A DNA stretch of 64,000 bases from Burkholderiales bacterium PBB6 (GCA_002255925.1 NKIH01000001.1:124001-188000), one strand, 5' to 3'. Shown: positions 10,556 through 19,806, numbered from the stretch's first letter. Numbers and translations are program-made. Notes: a model not told the origin generated them from the letters alone.

Positions 10556-10588
10556 ATTGCCTTTGCGCCACTTTTGATCTGACGTGAC

Positions 10589-10614
10589 AACGGCGCCCTC
10601 GGGCGCCGTTTTTC
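10589..10614 (+). terminator. Terminator after glcB
   Basis: A perfect CGGCGCCC / GGGCGCCG stem is followed by TTTTTC, 35 bases after the glcB stop, and just ahead of the converging TSUP gene. Confidence 0.85.
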
Positions 10615-10632
10615 ATGGGGCAAGGTGGTTGA

Positions 10633-11397
10633 TCAGCCGCGCAGGAACGCGTCGTAGCCGGTCTTGCAGATCAGCGCGCCCACCACCACGATGAAGACGC
10701 CACGCACGAAGCCCGCGCCGTGGCGCAGCGCCAGCCGGGTGCCGAGCAGGCTGCCGATGACATTGGTGACTGCCATGACCGCCGCCACATGCCACCAGAT
10801 GTGGCCCTTGCTGATCAGCAGCACCAGCGCGGCGGCGTTGGTGGCCGTGTTCATCAGCTTGGCCGACGCCGAGGCGTGCAGGAAGTCGTAGCCCAGCAGG
10901 CGCACGAACAGGAAGACGAAGAAGCTGCCGGTGCCAGGCCCGAAGAAGCCGTCGTAAAAGCCGATGGCCAGGCCGATGCTGCCCGCCAGCACCGCTTCCT
11001 GGCGGCCTTCGAAGCGCGGCGCGTGCTCACGCCCCAGCTCTTTCTTGGCCAGGGTGTAGGCCAGGATGCCCAGCAGCACGATGGGCAGCGCCTTGCGCAT
11101 GCCCGCCGGGTTGACGACCGTGAGCATCCACGCGCCACCGAAGCTGCCGATCAGCGCCGCGGCCACGCCGAACCCGAGCGCCTGCCAGCGCAGCGTGACC
11201 CGCTGCGCGTACTGCCGCGCCGCCCAGGCCGTGCCCCAGATGGCCGCGCCCTTGTTGCTGCCTGACAGAGTCGCCGGATGCGCCGTCGGGAACACGGCGA
11301 ACAAGGCCGGCAGCAGCACCAGTCCACCACCACCCACGATCGCGTCGATAAAACCGGCCAGCCCCGAGGCGGCCGCAACAATCATCAGTTCAAGCAT
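10633..11397 (-). CDS. TSUP (TauE/SafE) family sulfite/organic-anion exporter
   Basis: This polytopic inner-membrane protein has 254 residues and eight or so hydrophobic segments. The TSUP N-terminal signature GFIDAIVGGGGLVLLPAL is present, with a second repeat half around GFYDGFFGPGTGSF. Members move sulfite, sulfonates or similar anions; the substrate here is unknown. It stands alone between two terminators. Confidence 0.9.
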   Translation of the reverse strand: MLELMIVAAASGLAGFIDAIVGGGGLVLLPALFAVFPTAHPATLSGSNKGAAIWGTAWAARQYAQRVTLRWQALGFGVAAALIGSFGGAWMLTVVNPAGMRKALPIVLLGILAYTLAKKELGREHAPRFEGRQEAVLAGSIGLAIGFYDGFFGPGTGSFFVFLFVRLLGYDFLHASASAKLMNTATNAAALVLLISKGHIWWHVAAVMAVTNVIGSLLGTRLALRHGAGFVRGVFIVVVGALICKTGYDAFLRG

Positions 11398-11436
11398 GGG
11401 GGGAGGCGATCAGACAGGTGGGCGGCCCGGAAAAGA

Positions 11437-11467
11437 CAAAGGCGCCGGGGGTAGCCGGCGCCTTTTC
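11437..11467 (-). terminator. Terminator between GMC oxidoreductase and TSUP genes
   Basis: A GGCGCCGG / CCGGCGCC hairpin is flanked by an A-rich side on the left and T-rich on the right, so it may work in either direction. It ends the GMC transcript, although it lies 170 bases after that stop. The 11468-11638 stretch holds nothing else that I recognise. Confidence 0.6.
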
Positions 11468-11638
11468 ATTTTCACACTGTCATCGCGCGGGGCCTGGATA
11501 AGGCTGCGCGGGGCATTCGAGTTCTCTTTGTTGTTGGCCCGGTTTGTCTCCTCGGACCCCCTTCTGCGCGCACCATTTGAGGGCGCTGCGCCGAAAGTTG
11601 ATGCACTGTAAAGGCGCACGACCCTCGGCGCATCAGGG

Positions 11639-13306
11639 CTAACCCCGGGCCTGTGTGATCCATGCCGCAGCCCGCTCGGCGATCATCAAGGTGGGCGAAT
11701 TGGTGTTGCCGCTGGTGATCGTGGGCATGACGCTGGCATCGGCCACCCGCAGGCCCACCACGCCGCGCACCCGCAGCCGGCTGTCGACGACGGCCTCGGC
11801 ATCGTCATCGCGGCCCATCTTGCAGGTGCCCACCGGGTGGAAGATGGTGGTGCCGATGTCACCGGCCAGGCGCGCCAGGTCGTCATCGCTCTGGAACTGC
11901 ACACCGGGCTTCACCTCGCGCGGCTGGTAGGGCGCCAGGGCCGGCATGGCGGCGATGCGCCGGGTCAGCCGCAGGGAATCGGCCGCCACGCGCCGGTCGC
12001 TGTCGGTGGACAGGTAGTTCGCCAGGATGGACGGCGCCGCCTGCGGATCGGCCGAGGTGATGGCCACCCGCCCGCGCGACGTCGGATTGAGGTTGCACAC
12101 GCTGGCCGTGAATGCGTTGAAGTGGTGCAAGGGCTCGCCGAAAGCGTCCAGCGACAGCGGCTGGACGTGGTACTGCACATTGGGCCAGGCGTGGTCTGGC
12201 GACGACCGCGTGAAGGCGCCGAGCTGGGACGGCGCCATGCTCATCGGCCCGCTGCGCGACCAGAGGTATTGCAGGCCGATCTGCGCCTTGCCCCACCAGG
12301 AATTGGCCATCGTGTTGAGGGTCTTGACGCCACTCACCTCGAAAACCGCCCGGATCTGCAGGTGGTCTTGCAGGTTGCCGCCGACACCCGCCAACTCCAG
12401 CCGCGGCGTGATGCCGTGCTGGTGCAGCAGCGCGCCGGGGCCGATGCCCGAGCGCTGCAGGATGGCGGGCGTGCCCACTGCGCCCGCTGCCATCACCACC
12501 TCGCCGGTGCAACGCGCCTGCACCGGCTCACCGCCGTTGACGGGCACGGCCTCGATGCCCACGGCGCGCAGGCGGCCGCCGGGCAGGTCTTCCAGCAGCA
12601 CGCGGCTGACATTCGCCCCGGTCCAGACCTGCAGATTGGGCCGACCCACGACCGGCCGCAGAAACGCCTTGGCCGCATTCCAGCGCAGGCCGGAGCGCTG
12701 GTTCACCTCGAAGTAACCCACGCCTTCATTGCTGCCGCGGTTGAAATCGGGCGAGGCCGGAATGCCGGATTGCTGCGCCGCGGACGAGAAGGCGTCGAGG
12801 ATCTCCCAGGACAGGCGCTGCTTTTCGACCCGCCACTCACCGCCAGCCCGCTGGCCCTTGGCATCGAAGCCGGGCGCGGCGTGGTGCTCATCGCTGCCGC
12901 GCCAATGGTCTTCGTGCTGCTTGAACGCCGGCAGGCAGTTGTCCCAGCGCCAGGCGGCATCACCCACCTGCTCGGCCCAGCCGTCGTAGTCACGCGATTG
13001 GCCGCGCATGTAGATCATGCCGTTGATGCTGGAGCAGCCGCCCAGCACCTTGCCGCGCGGGTAGCGCAATTGGCGGCCGTTCAGGCCGGGGTCGGCGTCG
13101 GTCTTGTAGAGCCAGTCGGTGCGGGGGTTGCCGATGCAATACAGGTAACCAACCGGGATGTGAATCCAGAGGTAGTCGTCATGGCCACCCGCCTCGATCA
13201 GCAGCACGCGGCAGTTCGGATCGGCCGAAAGGCGGTTGGCCAGCAGGCAGCCGGCGGTGCCGGCCCCCACCACGATGTGGTCATAAACCGGGGCGCTTTG
13301 CGTCAT
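11639..13306 (-). CDS. GMC family FAD oxidoreductase (choline/alcohol dehydrogenase type)
   Basis: This 555-residue flavoprotein has the dinucleotide fold DHIVVGAGTAGCLLANRL, an ADP-binding glutamate (LLIEAGG), GMC signature 1 (GGSSSINGMIYMRGQ-like, here LGGCSSINGMIY), and the C-terminal catalytic histidine region (FHPVGTCKMG and NTNSPTLMIAERAA). It oxidises a primary alcohol; choline dehydrogenase is one option, but PEG or long-chain alcohol dehydrogenases share these motifs. There is no betaine operon nearby. It is divergent from the LysR gene at 13399, the likely regulator. Confidence 0.92.
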   Translation of the reverse strand: MTQSAPVYDHIVVGAGTAGCLLANRLSADPNCRVLLIEAGGHDDYLWIHIPVGYLYCIGNPRTDWLYKTDADPGLNGRQLRYPRGKVLGGCSSINGMIYMRGQSRDYDGWAEQVGDAAWRWDNCLPAFKQHEDHWRGSDEHHAAPGFDAKGQRAGGEWRVEKQRLSWEILDAFSSAAQQSGIPASPDFNRGSNEGVGYFEVNQRSGLRWNAAKAFLRPVVGRPNLQVWTGANVSRVLLEDLPGGRLRAVGIEAVPVNGGEPVQARCTGEVVMAAGAVGTPAILQRSGIGPGALLHQHGITPRLELAGVGGNLQDHLQIRAVFEVSGVKTLNTMANSWWGKAQIGLQYLWSRSGPMSMAPSQLGAFTRSSPDHAWPNVQYHVQPLSLDAFGEPLHHFNAFTASVCNLNPTSRGRVAITSADPQAAPSILANYLSTDSDRRVAADSLRLTRRIAAMPALAPYQPREVKPGVQFQSDDDLARLAGDIGTTIFHPVGTCKMGRDDDAEAVVDSRLRVRGVVGLRVADASVMPTITSGNTNSPTLMIAERAAAWITQARG

Positions 13307-13398
13307 GTTCTGTTTGTCTCCTCAGCCCACTGTAGGGCCTGGGCCACGGCTCGGGCACACTTGTGCACCCGCTCTGATCTCAACTTTATTGAAATCAA

Positions 13399-14397
13399 AT
13401 GACGCCTGACTTGCGCCAACTGCAAGCTCTTCTGGCCGTGGCCACCCACGGCACGCTCGGGCGCGCCGCCGATGCGCTGCATTGCAGCGCCACCGCGGTG
13501 TCGATGCAGCTGACCGGCTTGCAGCACCGCCTGGGGGTGACCCTGCTGCGCCGCACGGGCCGCGGCCTGGCGCTGACGCCCGAGGGCGAGCAACTGCTGC
13601 CCATGGCCCGCGACGCTGTCGAGGCCGTGGCCCGCCTGAGCGCCATGGCTGCCGGCCAGCAGGCTGGGCAGACGGCACGCTCCGCCTGCTCACCCACCGT
13701 GCCCGTGGTGCTGGGCACCATCCTCGACCCGGCGGCGCTGCGCCTGGGCGAGTTCCTGCATGCGGTGCGTCAGCAGGGGCCGCAGTTGCACCCGGAGCTG
13801 CGCCACGGCGTGTCGGGCTGGGTGCAGCGGGAAGTGCGCGAAGGCCAGCTGCACGCCGGCTTCTGCCTAGGGCAGCCCGATGCCACGCGCCTGCGGGTGC
13901 AGCGGCTGGCCACGGTGCGCTATGTGGTGGTGGCGCCGCGCGGCTGGCAATCACGCCTGCATGGCCGCGGCTGGGACGCCCTGGCCGAGTTGCCGTGGAT
14001 CGACACCCCGCGTGACTCCGTCCATCACCAGCTGCTGCAACCCGTGTTCAAGGCCGCAGGCACACGGCGCCACACCGTGGCCCGGGTCGATCAGGAAGCC
14101 TCGATGATGGACCTGGTCAAGGCTGGTTTTGGATTGAGCCTGGCCCGTGAGGCCGTCGCGCTGCGCGAAGCGGATCAGGCCGGCGTGGCCATCTCGCGCC
14201 AGCACGCGCTGGACACGGCCCTGAACCTGGTGGCCCGGCCCGCCTCCGCGATGCCGACCGACCTGGCGGAGGCCACTCAAGCCGTGAACGTGCTGTTCGA
14301 CGTGGCGGCCACCGTGTGGCAGCCCGGGCCGCTGCCGGGCAAGGCCGCGCGAGCGCTCAGCGTGCCAGGTGAGACGCCAGCACCGGGAACAGCTTGA
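13399..14397 (+). CDS. LysR family transcriptional regulator
   Basis: This 332-residue regulator starts with a winged HTH (LRQLQALLAVATHGTLGRAA ... ATAVSMQLTGLQ) followed by an effector domain. It is divergent from the GMC oxidoreductase with a 92-base gap, so that gene is its probable target. Its last 41 bases overlap the 3' end of marC on the other strand. Confidence 0.92.
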   Translation: MTPDLRQLQALLAVATHGTLGRAADALHCSATAVSMQLTGLQHRLGVTLLRRTGRGLALTPEGEQLLPMARDAVEAVARLSAMAAGQQAGQTARSACSPTVPVVLGTILDPAALRLGEFLHAVRQQGPQLHPELRHGVSGWVQREVREGQLHAGFCLGQPDATRLRVQRLATVRYVVVAPRGWQSRLHGRGWDALAELPWIDTPRDSVHHQLLQPVFKAAGTRRHTVARVDQEASMMDLVKAGFGLSLAREAVALREADQAGVAISRQHALDTALNLVARPASAMPTDLAEATQAVNVLFDVAATVWQPGPLPGKAARALSVPGETPAPGTA

Positions 14398-14998
14398 TCA
14401 GGCCGTCGGCCAGCAACTCCACCGCCATTGCCGCCAGGATCAAACCCATCAACCGGGTCATCACGTTGATGCCGGTCTGGCCCAGCACTTTCGCAATGCG
14501 GCCGGACGCCGAGAACGCCACGAAGGTGGCGGCACCGATCACGACGCCGTAACCGACGAGTGCCGCATGCTCCCAGAAGGTGCGGGTCTTCTCGGCGTAG
14601 ATGACCATGGTGGAAATGGTGGCCGGGCCGGTCAGCAGCGGAATGGTCAGCGGCACCACGGCGATCGACGAGCCCGCATCAGCCTTGGCCTGGCCTTGAT
14701 TGACGTCTTCGCTGCGGCTTTCGGCCGGCTGGGCGTTCAGCATGTGCATCGACGAGATCAGCAGCAGCAAGCCCCCGCCCACCTGGAACGAGGCGATGGA
14801 AATGCCGAAGAACTCGATGATCTTCAAGCCCGCCACCGCGCTGATGGACACCACGGCGAACGCCGCGAGTGAGCTGGTGCGGATGGTGCGCTGACGCTCT
14901 TCACGCGAAAACGCCTGCGTGAAGTGGATGAAAAACGGCACCACGCCGATGGGGTTCACGATCGCCAGCAAGGCGATCAGCGGTTTGATCAGGTCCAT
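14357..14998 (-). CDS. MarC family integral membrane protein
   Basis: This 213-residue inner-membrane protein has about six TM segments. The front is typical of MarC/YchE/YhgN (LIKPLIALLAIVNPIGVVPFF in two halves), with a central PLTIPLLTGPATIST loop and the tail NVMTRLMGLILAAMAVELLADGL. The family was once linked to multiple antibiotic resistance, but its function is unsettled. It overlaps the converging LysR gene by 41 bases, so mRNA ends may pair. Confidence 0.92.
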   Translation of the reverse strand: MDLIKPLIALLAIVNPIGVVPFFIHFTQAFSREERQRTIRTSSLAAFAVVSISAVAGLKIIEFFGISIASFQVGGGLLLLISSMHMLNAQPAESRSEDVNQGQAKADAGSSIAVVPLTIPLLTGPATISTMVIYAEKTRTFWEHAALVGYGVVIGAATFVAFSASGRIAKVLGQTGINVMTRLMGLILAAMAVELLADGLIKLFPVLASHLAR

Positions 14999-15068
14999 GC
15001 GGCGATTCTGTCCTGAACCGGGTCGACTTCACGAGGGGAAGAACACGGTCTTCACGGGGCAGCGGCGT

Positions 15069-15851
15069 TCAACGGGCAGCAGCGAGGCTGGCTGCATACC
15101 GCAAGCCTTCAGGCGCCCGCGGCCCGTACCAGCTGAGCAGCTCGCCGTCGACCAGCTGCACATGCGCGCCGGGGCACAACTGTTGTGCCAGCGCGAGGTG
15201 TTCGTGCCGGAAGTTGTAGGGCTCGCTCGACAGCAGCACCTGCTGCACCTCGGCCAGCCACGGCTCGTCACCGTTCACCACCGGGTACCGCGACGCCCCC
15301 GCCGCACCACCGTCGGCTGGCGGCCAGGTGTGCCAGTTGGCCTGGGCCAGCAGGCGCGAGATGTAGGTGTCACGCGCCACGGTCATCCACGGCTCACGCC
15401 AGATCAGATAAAGCACACGCTGCGGTGCAAACACCTCGCGGCGAACGTCGGCCAGCGCCAGCTGCAGTTCGGTGCGCAGGGCGGCGGCGCGCTCACGCAC
15501 GCCGGGCAAGTGGCCGAAGGCCAACTCGCATTGGGTCAGCACACCGTCCAGATCAGCAGGGCACAGCGGGTGCGTCACCAGCAGCTCCACGCCCATGTCG
15601 CGCAGGGCATCGGCGGTGTCGCGCCGGTTTTCGTCGATGTTGACCAGCACGTGCGTGGGCGCCAGGCGCGCGAGCTTGGCCAGGTTGACGTCCTTGGTGC
15701 CGCCAACCTTGGGCACATCGCGCAGCGCCGCGGCAGGGTGAATGCAGAACCCGGTGCGGGCGACGAGGTTCGGCCCGAGGCCCAGCGCCACCAGCAACTC
15801 GGTCAGGCTGGGCACAAGGCTGGCAATACGTACAGGCTTGGAAGGTGACAT
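15069..15851 (-). CDS. Helical-backbone metal receptor (BtuF-like periplasmic-binding fold, no signal peptide)
   Basis: This 260-residue protein has the class III binding-protein layout: RIASLVPSLTELLVALGLG at the front, VGGTKDVNLAKLARLAPTHVLVN in the first lobe, a long helix, then a second lobe with VLYLIWREPWMTV. BtuF-type proteins bind cobalamin, haem or ferric siderophores. No signal peptide is visible, so it may be cytosolic, and no ABC transporter genes adjoin it. Cobalamin-binding is therefore only a family-level guess. Confidence 0.8.
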   Translation of the reverse strand: MSPSKPVRIASLVPSLTELLVALGLGPNLVARTGFCIHPAAALRDVPKVGGTKDVNLAKLARLAPTHVLVNIDENRRDTADALRDMGVELLVTHPLCPADLDGVLTQCELAFGHLPGVRERAAALRTELQLALADVRREVFAPQRVLYLIWREPWMTVARDTYISRLLAQANWHTWPPADGGAAGASRYPVVNGDEPWLAEVQQVLLSSEPYNFRHEHLALAQQLCPGAHVQLVDGELLSWYGPRAPEGLRYAASLAAAR

Positions 15852-16068
15852 GTGTCACAGCATGCCTTGTTGTCGGATTTTTGAAGTAAAAAAGAGACAC
15901 AAACCCATTCCGCGCTTTACTAAGCCTCGCCGATTGGTCACATAATGGGTCGGGGCCGTCCTCGTGCGGTCTCGTGTTTGCTGTGTATGGACGCGGCACC
16001 TTCGCTTGATGGTTCACGCTGGGTTGAAGCTCCACATGGTCTTTTTGTGATTGATAGGAGCGTTCCCC

Positions 16069-16554
16069 ATGGGAAACAAGCTTTACGTCGGCAACCTCGC
16101 TTACAGCGTGCGCGACGACTCCCTGCAACAAGCATTCGGTGAATTCGGCACCGTCACGTCCGCCAAGGTCATGATGGACCGCGAAACCGGCCGTTCCAAG
16201 GGCTTCGGCTTCGTGGAAATGGGCTCGGACGCTGAAGCCCAAGCAGCCGTCAACGGCATGAACGGTCAGCCTCTGGAAGGCCGTGCCATCGTCGTCAATG
16301 AAGCACGTCCGCGCGAAGAGCGTCCGGGCGGCTTCGGTGGTGGCGGCGGCGGCCGTAGCGGCGGCGGCGGCTACGGTGGTGGTGGCGGTGGCGGCTACGG
16401 TGGTGGTGGCGGCGGCGGTGGCCGTAGCCCCTACGGCGGTGGCGGTGCTGGCGGTGGCGGTGGCCGCAGCCCGTACGGCGGCGGCGGCGGCAGTGGCCGT
16501 AGCGGCGGCGGCGGCGGTGGCAGCTATGGCGGCGGTGGCCGCGGCGGCTACTGA
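16069..16554 (+). CDS. Glycine-rich RNA-binding protein with one RRM
   Basis: This 161-residue protein has a single RRM at residues 1-80 with RNP2 (KLYVGNLAY) and RNP1 (KGFGFVEM), followed by a tail of Gly with scattered Arg, Ser and Tyr (RSGGGGYGG and RSPYGGGG units). Such proteins in Burkholderiales and cyanobacteria bind RNA and are often cold-induced. I chose ATG 16069 because AGGAG lies nine bases upstream. A 217-base leader precedes it, room for a 5'-UTR control element. A paralogue lies at 58455. Confidence 0.92.
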   Translation: MGNKLYVGNLAYSVRDDSLQQAFGEFGTVTSAKVMMDRETGRSKGFGFVEMGSDAEAQAAVNGMNGQPLEGRAIVVNEARPREERPGGFGGGGGGRSGGGGYGGGGGGGYGGGGGGGGRSPYGGGGAGGGGGRSPYGGGGGSGRSGGGGGGSYGGGGRGGY

Positions 16555-16578
16555 TCCTCGCGATCAGCTGATCTGAAG

Positions 16579-16610
16579 AAGGCACAGTGGTTTACCGCTG
16601 TGCCTTTTTT
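16579..16610 (+). terminator. Terminator after the RRM gene
   Basis: A perfect GGCACAG / CTGTGCC stem with a short loop and T6 lies 25 bases past the stop; a textbook intrinsic terminator. Confidence 0.9.
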
Positions 16611-16681
16611 CATGGGCGATTCACTGAGTGTGACCGCCCTGCCGCGTGCTTGGCCGAGCCAAGGCGCGAAGCCTGTCGCTG

Positions 16682-17500
16682 TTATTCGCCCCGGCGCTTC
16701 TTGCGGCCCCGCCCGGCCATGACGCGGTCGTACAACGGGTTGGGCAATACCCGCAGCAGCTTGGCCACGACGGCCATCTGCCAGGGAATGACGCGGTAGC
16801 TGGTGCCGGCCGCAATGGCCCTGAAGGCCTGGTCGGCGAACTCCGACGGCTGCATCAGGAACGGCATGCCGTAGGTATTGCCGGCAGTCAGTGGTGTGGC
16901 GATGTAGCCCGGCACCAAGGTGACCACCTTCACGCCGAACGGACGACATTCGCCGCGCAGGCTTTCGCAGTAAGCCACCACGCCTGCCTTGCTGGCGCAA
17001 TAAGCGCCATGACCGGGCAAGCCGCGGATGGCCGACACACTGGCGATGCCCACCAGCGCGCCGCGACGCTGCGCCCGCATGGCGGCCACAAACGGGTGGA
17101 AGGTGGCCGCCAGGCCGGTGTTGTTGGTGGCGAAGGTGTCGCGCATCACATCGAGGTCATCACGCTCGGCGGAATCCATGCCGACGCTGATGCCGGCATT
17201 CGCGATCACCACATCCGGCAAACCGCACTCGGCCAGGCAACGCTGCCCGGCGGCCACGATGCTGTCGATGTCTTGCACATCGGCGGCGTAGACCTGCGCT
17301 TTTTCAGCCGGGATGCCGCTGTCGCGCAGCCACTGCTGCACCGCATCCGTCCGGCGGGCGACCAGCGCCAGCCGCCAGCCGTCTGCATGAAACCGCGCAG
17401 CCAGCGCCTGGCCGATGCCGCTGGACGCCCCGGTGATGAACACCAGCGGCGCGGCAGCGGTATTCGCGGCACCGCTCACGGCGTCAGATTGCATCGTCAC
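16682..17500 (-). CDS. SDR family oxidoreductase
   Basis: This is a classical short-chain dehydrogenase/reductase of about 270 residues. Visible elements are the cofactor motif TGASSGIG near residue 24, NAG after the fourth strand (VIANAGIS), the catalytic Ser in ASVSA, and YCASK. The tail is basic (RGRKKRRGE). It begins at GTG 17500 overlapping the lptC stop (GTGA) or at ATG 17494, so it is coupled to lptC. Substrate is unknown. Confidence 0.9.
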   Translation of the reverse strand: MTMQSDAVSGAANTAAAPLVFITGASSGIGQALAARFHADGWRLALVARRTDAVQQWLRDSGIPAEKAQVYAADVQDIDSIVAAGQRCLAECGLPDVVIANAGISVGMDSAERDDLDVMRDTFATNNTGLAATFHPFVAAMRAQRRGALVGIASVSAIRGLPGHGAYCASKAGVVAYCESLRGECRPFGVKVVTLVPGYIATPLTAGNTYGMPFLMQPSEFADQAFRAIAAGTSYRVIPWQMAVVAKLLRVLPNPLYDRVMAGRGRKKRRGE

Positions 17501-18183
17501 TGGCGTGCCTTCATGTCAAAAGTGGCACGTGCCGGGCCCACCAGCACCAGCTGGCGGGTGAGGTTGTTGAACTGCATCGCATCGGCTGAAAACACCGAAG
17601 CGCCTTGCTGCACACGAATGGGCTTGTCGGCCACCACCAGGTTGTCGGCGGCGCGCAGCTCGATGTGCTCGCCCGTCAACTCGACTGGCTCGGTGCCGGG
17701 GGCGGTGCTGACCACATGGGCGCCGCCCATCAGGCTGACGTGCTGACCATCGCCGCTCGCCACGGCCGAACGGGCGGTGGCCTTGGTCAGGCGCCCTTCG
17801 GCCCCATGCGCCACGATGGAAACCACGTCGATCTCCAGCTCATCGTTGTCCGGGAAGTGGCGCAGGTGCTCACCCTCCAGCTCCAGGGCCAGTGCGCCAT
17901 CACGGGCATAACGCTGCAGGGTGAAGCGCTCCAGCCGGTAATCGGGCTCGTGGCGGGCGGATTTGTCGCCGCCCGGCGCATCGGCCTGTGGGGCGTGCTT
18001 CACCAGCCACCAGGTGCCCAGCGCCAGCATCGCCATCAGCAGCAAGGGCAAGGCGGTGGTCAGCACACCACGCAGGCGCTCTGACCAGGCCGGTGCCAGC
18101 CGCCGAGGGCCGCCCGGCGCCGGGCCCAGTGGCAGGGCCACGGGCACCTCAGGCAGGTCGGGCAGGTGCAGCTCAACGCTCAT
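17497..18183 (-). CDS. lptC: LptC, LPS transport periplasmic tether
   Basis: LptC is a bitopic inner-membrane protein that passes LPS from LptBFG to LptA. The 228-residue product has a proline-rich cytosolic start longer than usual, a TM near residues 45-65 (LLLMAMLALGTWWLVK), and an OstA-like periplasmic jellyroll (YRLERFTLQRYARDG ... LVVADKPIRVQQGASVFSADAMQF). It follows kdsC by 12 bases. lptA and lptB, its usual followers, are about 16 kb away. Confidence 0.9.
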   Translation of the reverse strand: MSVELHLPDLPEVPVALPLGPAPGGPRRLAPAWSERLRGVLTTALPLLLMAMLALGTWWLVKHAPQADAPGGDKSARHEPDYRLERFTLQRYARDGALALELEGEHLRHFPDNDELEIDVVSIVAHGAEGRLTKATARSAVASGDGQHVSLMGGAHVVSTAPGTEPVELTGEHIELRAADNLVVADKPIRVQQGASVFSADAMQFNNLTRQLVLVGPARATFDMKARQ

Positions 18184-18195
18184 CGCGGGCGGGGC

Positions 18196-18783
18196 TCAAC
18201 GGCCGTCCAGCGTTTGGCACTGGCTGGCCAGCAGGCCGGCATAACGGCCGGCGGCCACCAGCAGCAGGTCGGCAAACTCGCGGGCGGCGCCGTCGCCACC
18301 GCGCAGGGTGGTGATGTGGTGGGCCACCGCCTTGACCTCGATGTGGGCGTTGGCCGGAGCGCAGGCAAAACCAGCGCGCTGCAGCAAAGGCAAGTCGGGC
18401 CAGTCGTCGCCGATCACGGCCACATCGGCCCAGGCCACGCCGAACTGGGCGAGCAGGGGCTCGGCGGCAGCCAGCTTGTCATGCACACCGTACACCGCAT
18501 GCTTCAGGCCCAGATCGGCCACACGGCGGCGCACGGCCGGCGAATCACGGCCCGTGATGATCACCGGCGTGATGCCAGCCTGCGCCAGCAGCTTCAGGCC
18601 GTGGCCGTCCAGCGTCGAGAACGACTTGAACACCTCGCCGGTCTCGCCGATGAACAAGCGGCCGTCGGTCAGCACCCCGTCGACGTCGAAAATGGCGAGC
18701 TGGATGCCCAGGCCACTGCCCTGGGCCTTGAGCAGCAACTCGGGCGGGAACTGCAGCGCCGGGGTGAGGGGGGTGGCAGCCAT
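18196..18783 (-). CDS. kdsC: KdsC, 3-deoxy-D-manno-octulosonate 8-phosphate phosphatase
   Basis: This HAD phosphatase releases Kdo from Kdo-8-phosphate for LPS inner core. The 195 residues contain IFDVDGVLTDGRLF (nucleophile Asp), FKSFSTLDGHGLKLL, VIITGRDS, and IGDDWPDLPLL, all diagnostic of the KdsC subfamily. The start lies one base after the kdsD stop. Confidence 0.96.
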   Translation of the reverse strand: MAATPLTPALQFPPELLLKAQGSGLGIQLAIFDVDGVLTDGRLFIGETGEVFKSFSTLDGHGLKLLAQAGITPVIITGRDSPAVRRRVADLGLKHAVYGVHDKLAAAEPLLAQFGVAWADVAVIGDDWPDLPLLQRAGFACAPANAHIEVKAVAHHITTLRGGDGAAREFADLLLVAAGRYAGLLASQCQTLDGR

Positions 18784-18784
18784 G

Positions 18785-19771
18785 TCAGATCACCTTCGCG
18801 CGCAGCAGGTCGTTCGTGTTGAGGGCGCCCACCAGGTGGCCGTTGTCGTCCACCGCCAGCACGCTGGTGATGCTGTGCTGCTCCATCAGGCTGGCAGCGT
18901 CCACCGCCAGCGCGGTGGCCCGCACCGTGCGCGGGCCGGGGCGCATCACGCCGCGGGCATCCAGCGCCCGCAGGTCAGCGCCGGTTTCAATCAGGCGGCG
19001 CAGGTCACCGTCGGTGAAGATGCCGAGCGGCACCTCGCCTTGCATGACCACCGCGAAGCCCAGGCCCTTGCTGCTCATCACATGCATCATGTCGAGGAAG
19101 CCGATGTCGGGGGCGACACGCGGCAGGGCATCGCCGCTGCGCATCAGGTCGCTGACGTGCATCAGCAGCTTGCGGCCAAGCGCGCCGCCCGGATGCGAGC
19201 GGGCAAAGTCGTTTTCGCGGAAACCGCGCGCGTCAAGCAGCGCCACCGCCAGGGCATCGCCCATGGCGATCTGCGCGGTGGTGCTGGCCGTGGGCGCCAG
19301 GTTCAGCGGGCAGGCTTCCTGTTCCACCGCGGTCGACAAGGTGATGTCGGCATGGCGCGCCAGCGACGACGCCGGGCGGCCGGTCATGGCCACGAGCGTG
19401 ATGCCAAGGCGGCGCATCGCCGGCAGGATGGCGTTGAGCTCTTCGCTCTCGCCGCTGTTCGAGATGGCAATCACCACATCACCGGCCTGCACCATGCCTA
19501 GGTCGCCGTGGGCCGCCTCGGCCGGGTGCACGAAGAACGAGGGCGTGCCGGTGGAGGCCAGCGTCGCGGCCATCTTCCGGCCCACATGGCCGCTCTTGCC
19601 CATGCCCATCACGATGACGCGGCCCTGGGTGGCGAGGATCGCCTGCATGGCTGCCGTGAAGCTGCCGTCCAGACGCGCCTGCATGGCCTGCAGCGCAGCG
19701 GCCTCGATGGCCAGGGTCTGACGGGCCAGGGTGAGGGCGCGCTCGGAATCGAAGGGGGCGGATGCGTTCAA
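18785..19771 (-). CDS. kdsD: KdsD, arabinose-5-phosphate isomerase
   Basis: This enzyme converts ribulose-5-phosphate to arabinose-5-phosphate, the first Kdo step. The 328-residue product has an N-terminal SIS domain (GRVIVMGMGKSGHVGRK, ISNSGESEEL, SHPGGALGRKL) and two C-terminal CBS domains (ALPRVAPDIGFLDMM ... LGIFTDGDLRRL). It leads kdsD-kdsC-lptC-SDR and is divergent from the antiporter gene, only 35 bases apart. Confidence 0.96.
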   Translation of the reverse strand: MNASAPFDSERALTLARQTLAIEAAALQAMQARLDGSFTAAMQAILATQGRVIVMGMGKSGHVGRKMAATLASTGTPSFFVHPAEAAHGDLGMVQAGDVVIAISNSGESEELNAILPAMRRLGITLVAMTGRPASSLARHADITLSTAVEQEACPLNLAPTASTTAQIAMGDALAVALLDARGFRENDFARSHPGGALGRKLLMHVSDLMRSGDALPRVAPDIGFLDMMHVMSSKGLGFAVVMQGEVPLGIFTDGDLRRLIETGADLRALDARGVMRPGPRTVRATALAVDAASLMEQHSITSVLAVDDNGHLVGALNTNDLLRAKVI

Positions 19772-19806
19772 GGTGGAGCTCTGATTCAGAATGGAGGTGA
19801 TTTTAG

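Noticed and set aside
16320-16550. Simple-sequence repeat array in the RRM gene
   Set aside because: It is the coding Gly-rich tail, not a separate repeat element or CRISPR.
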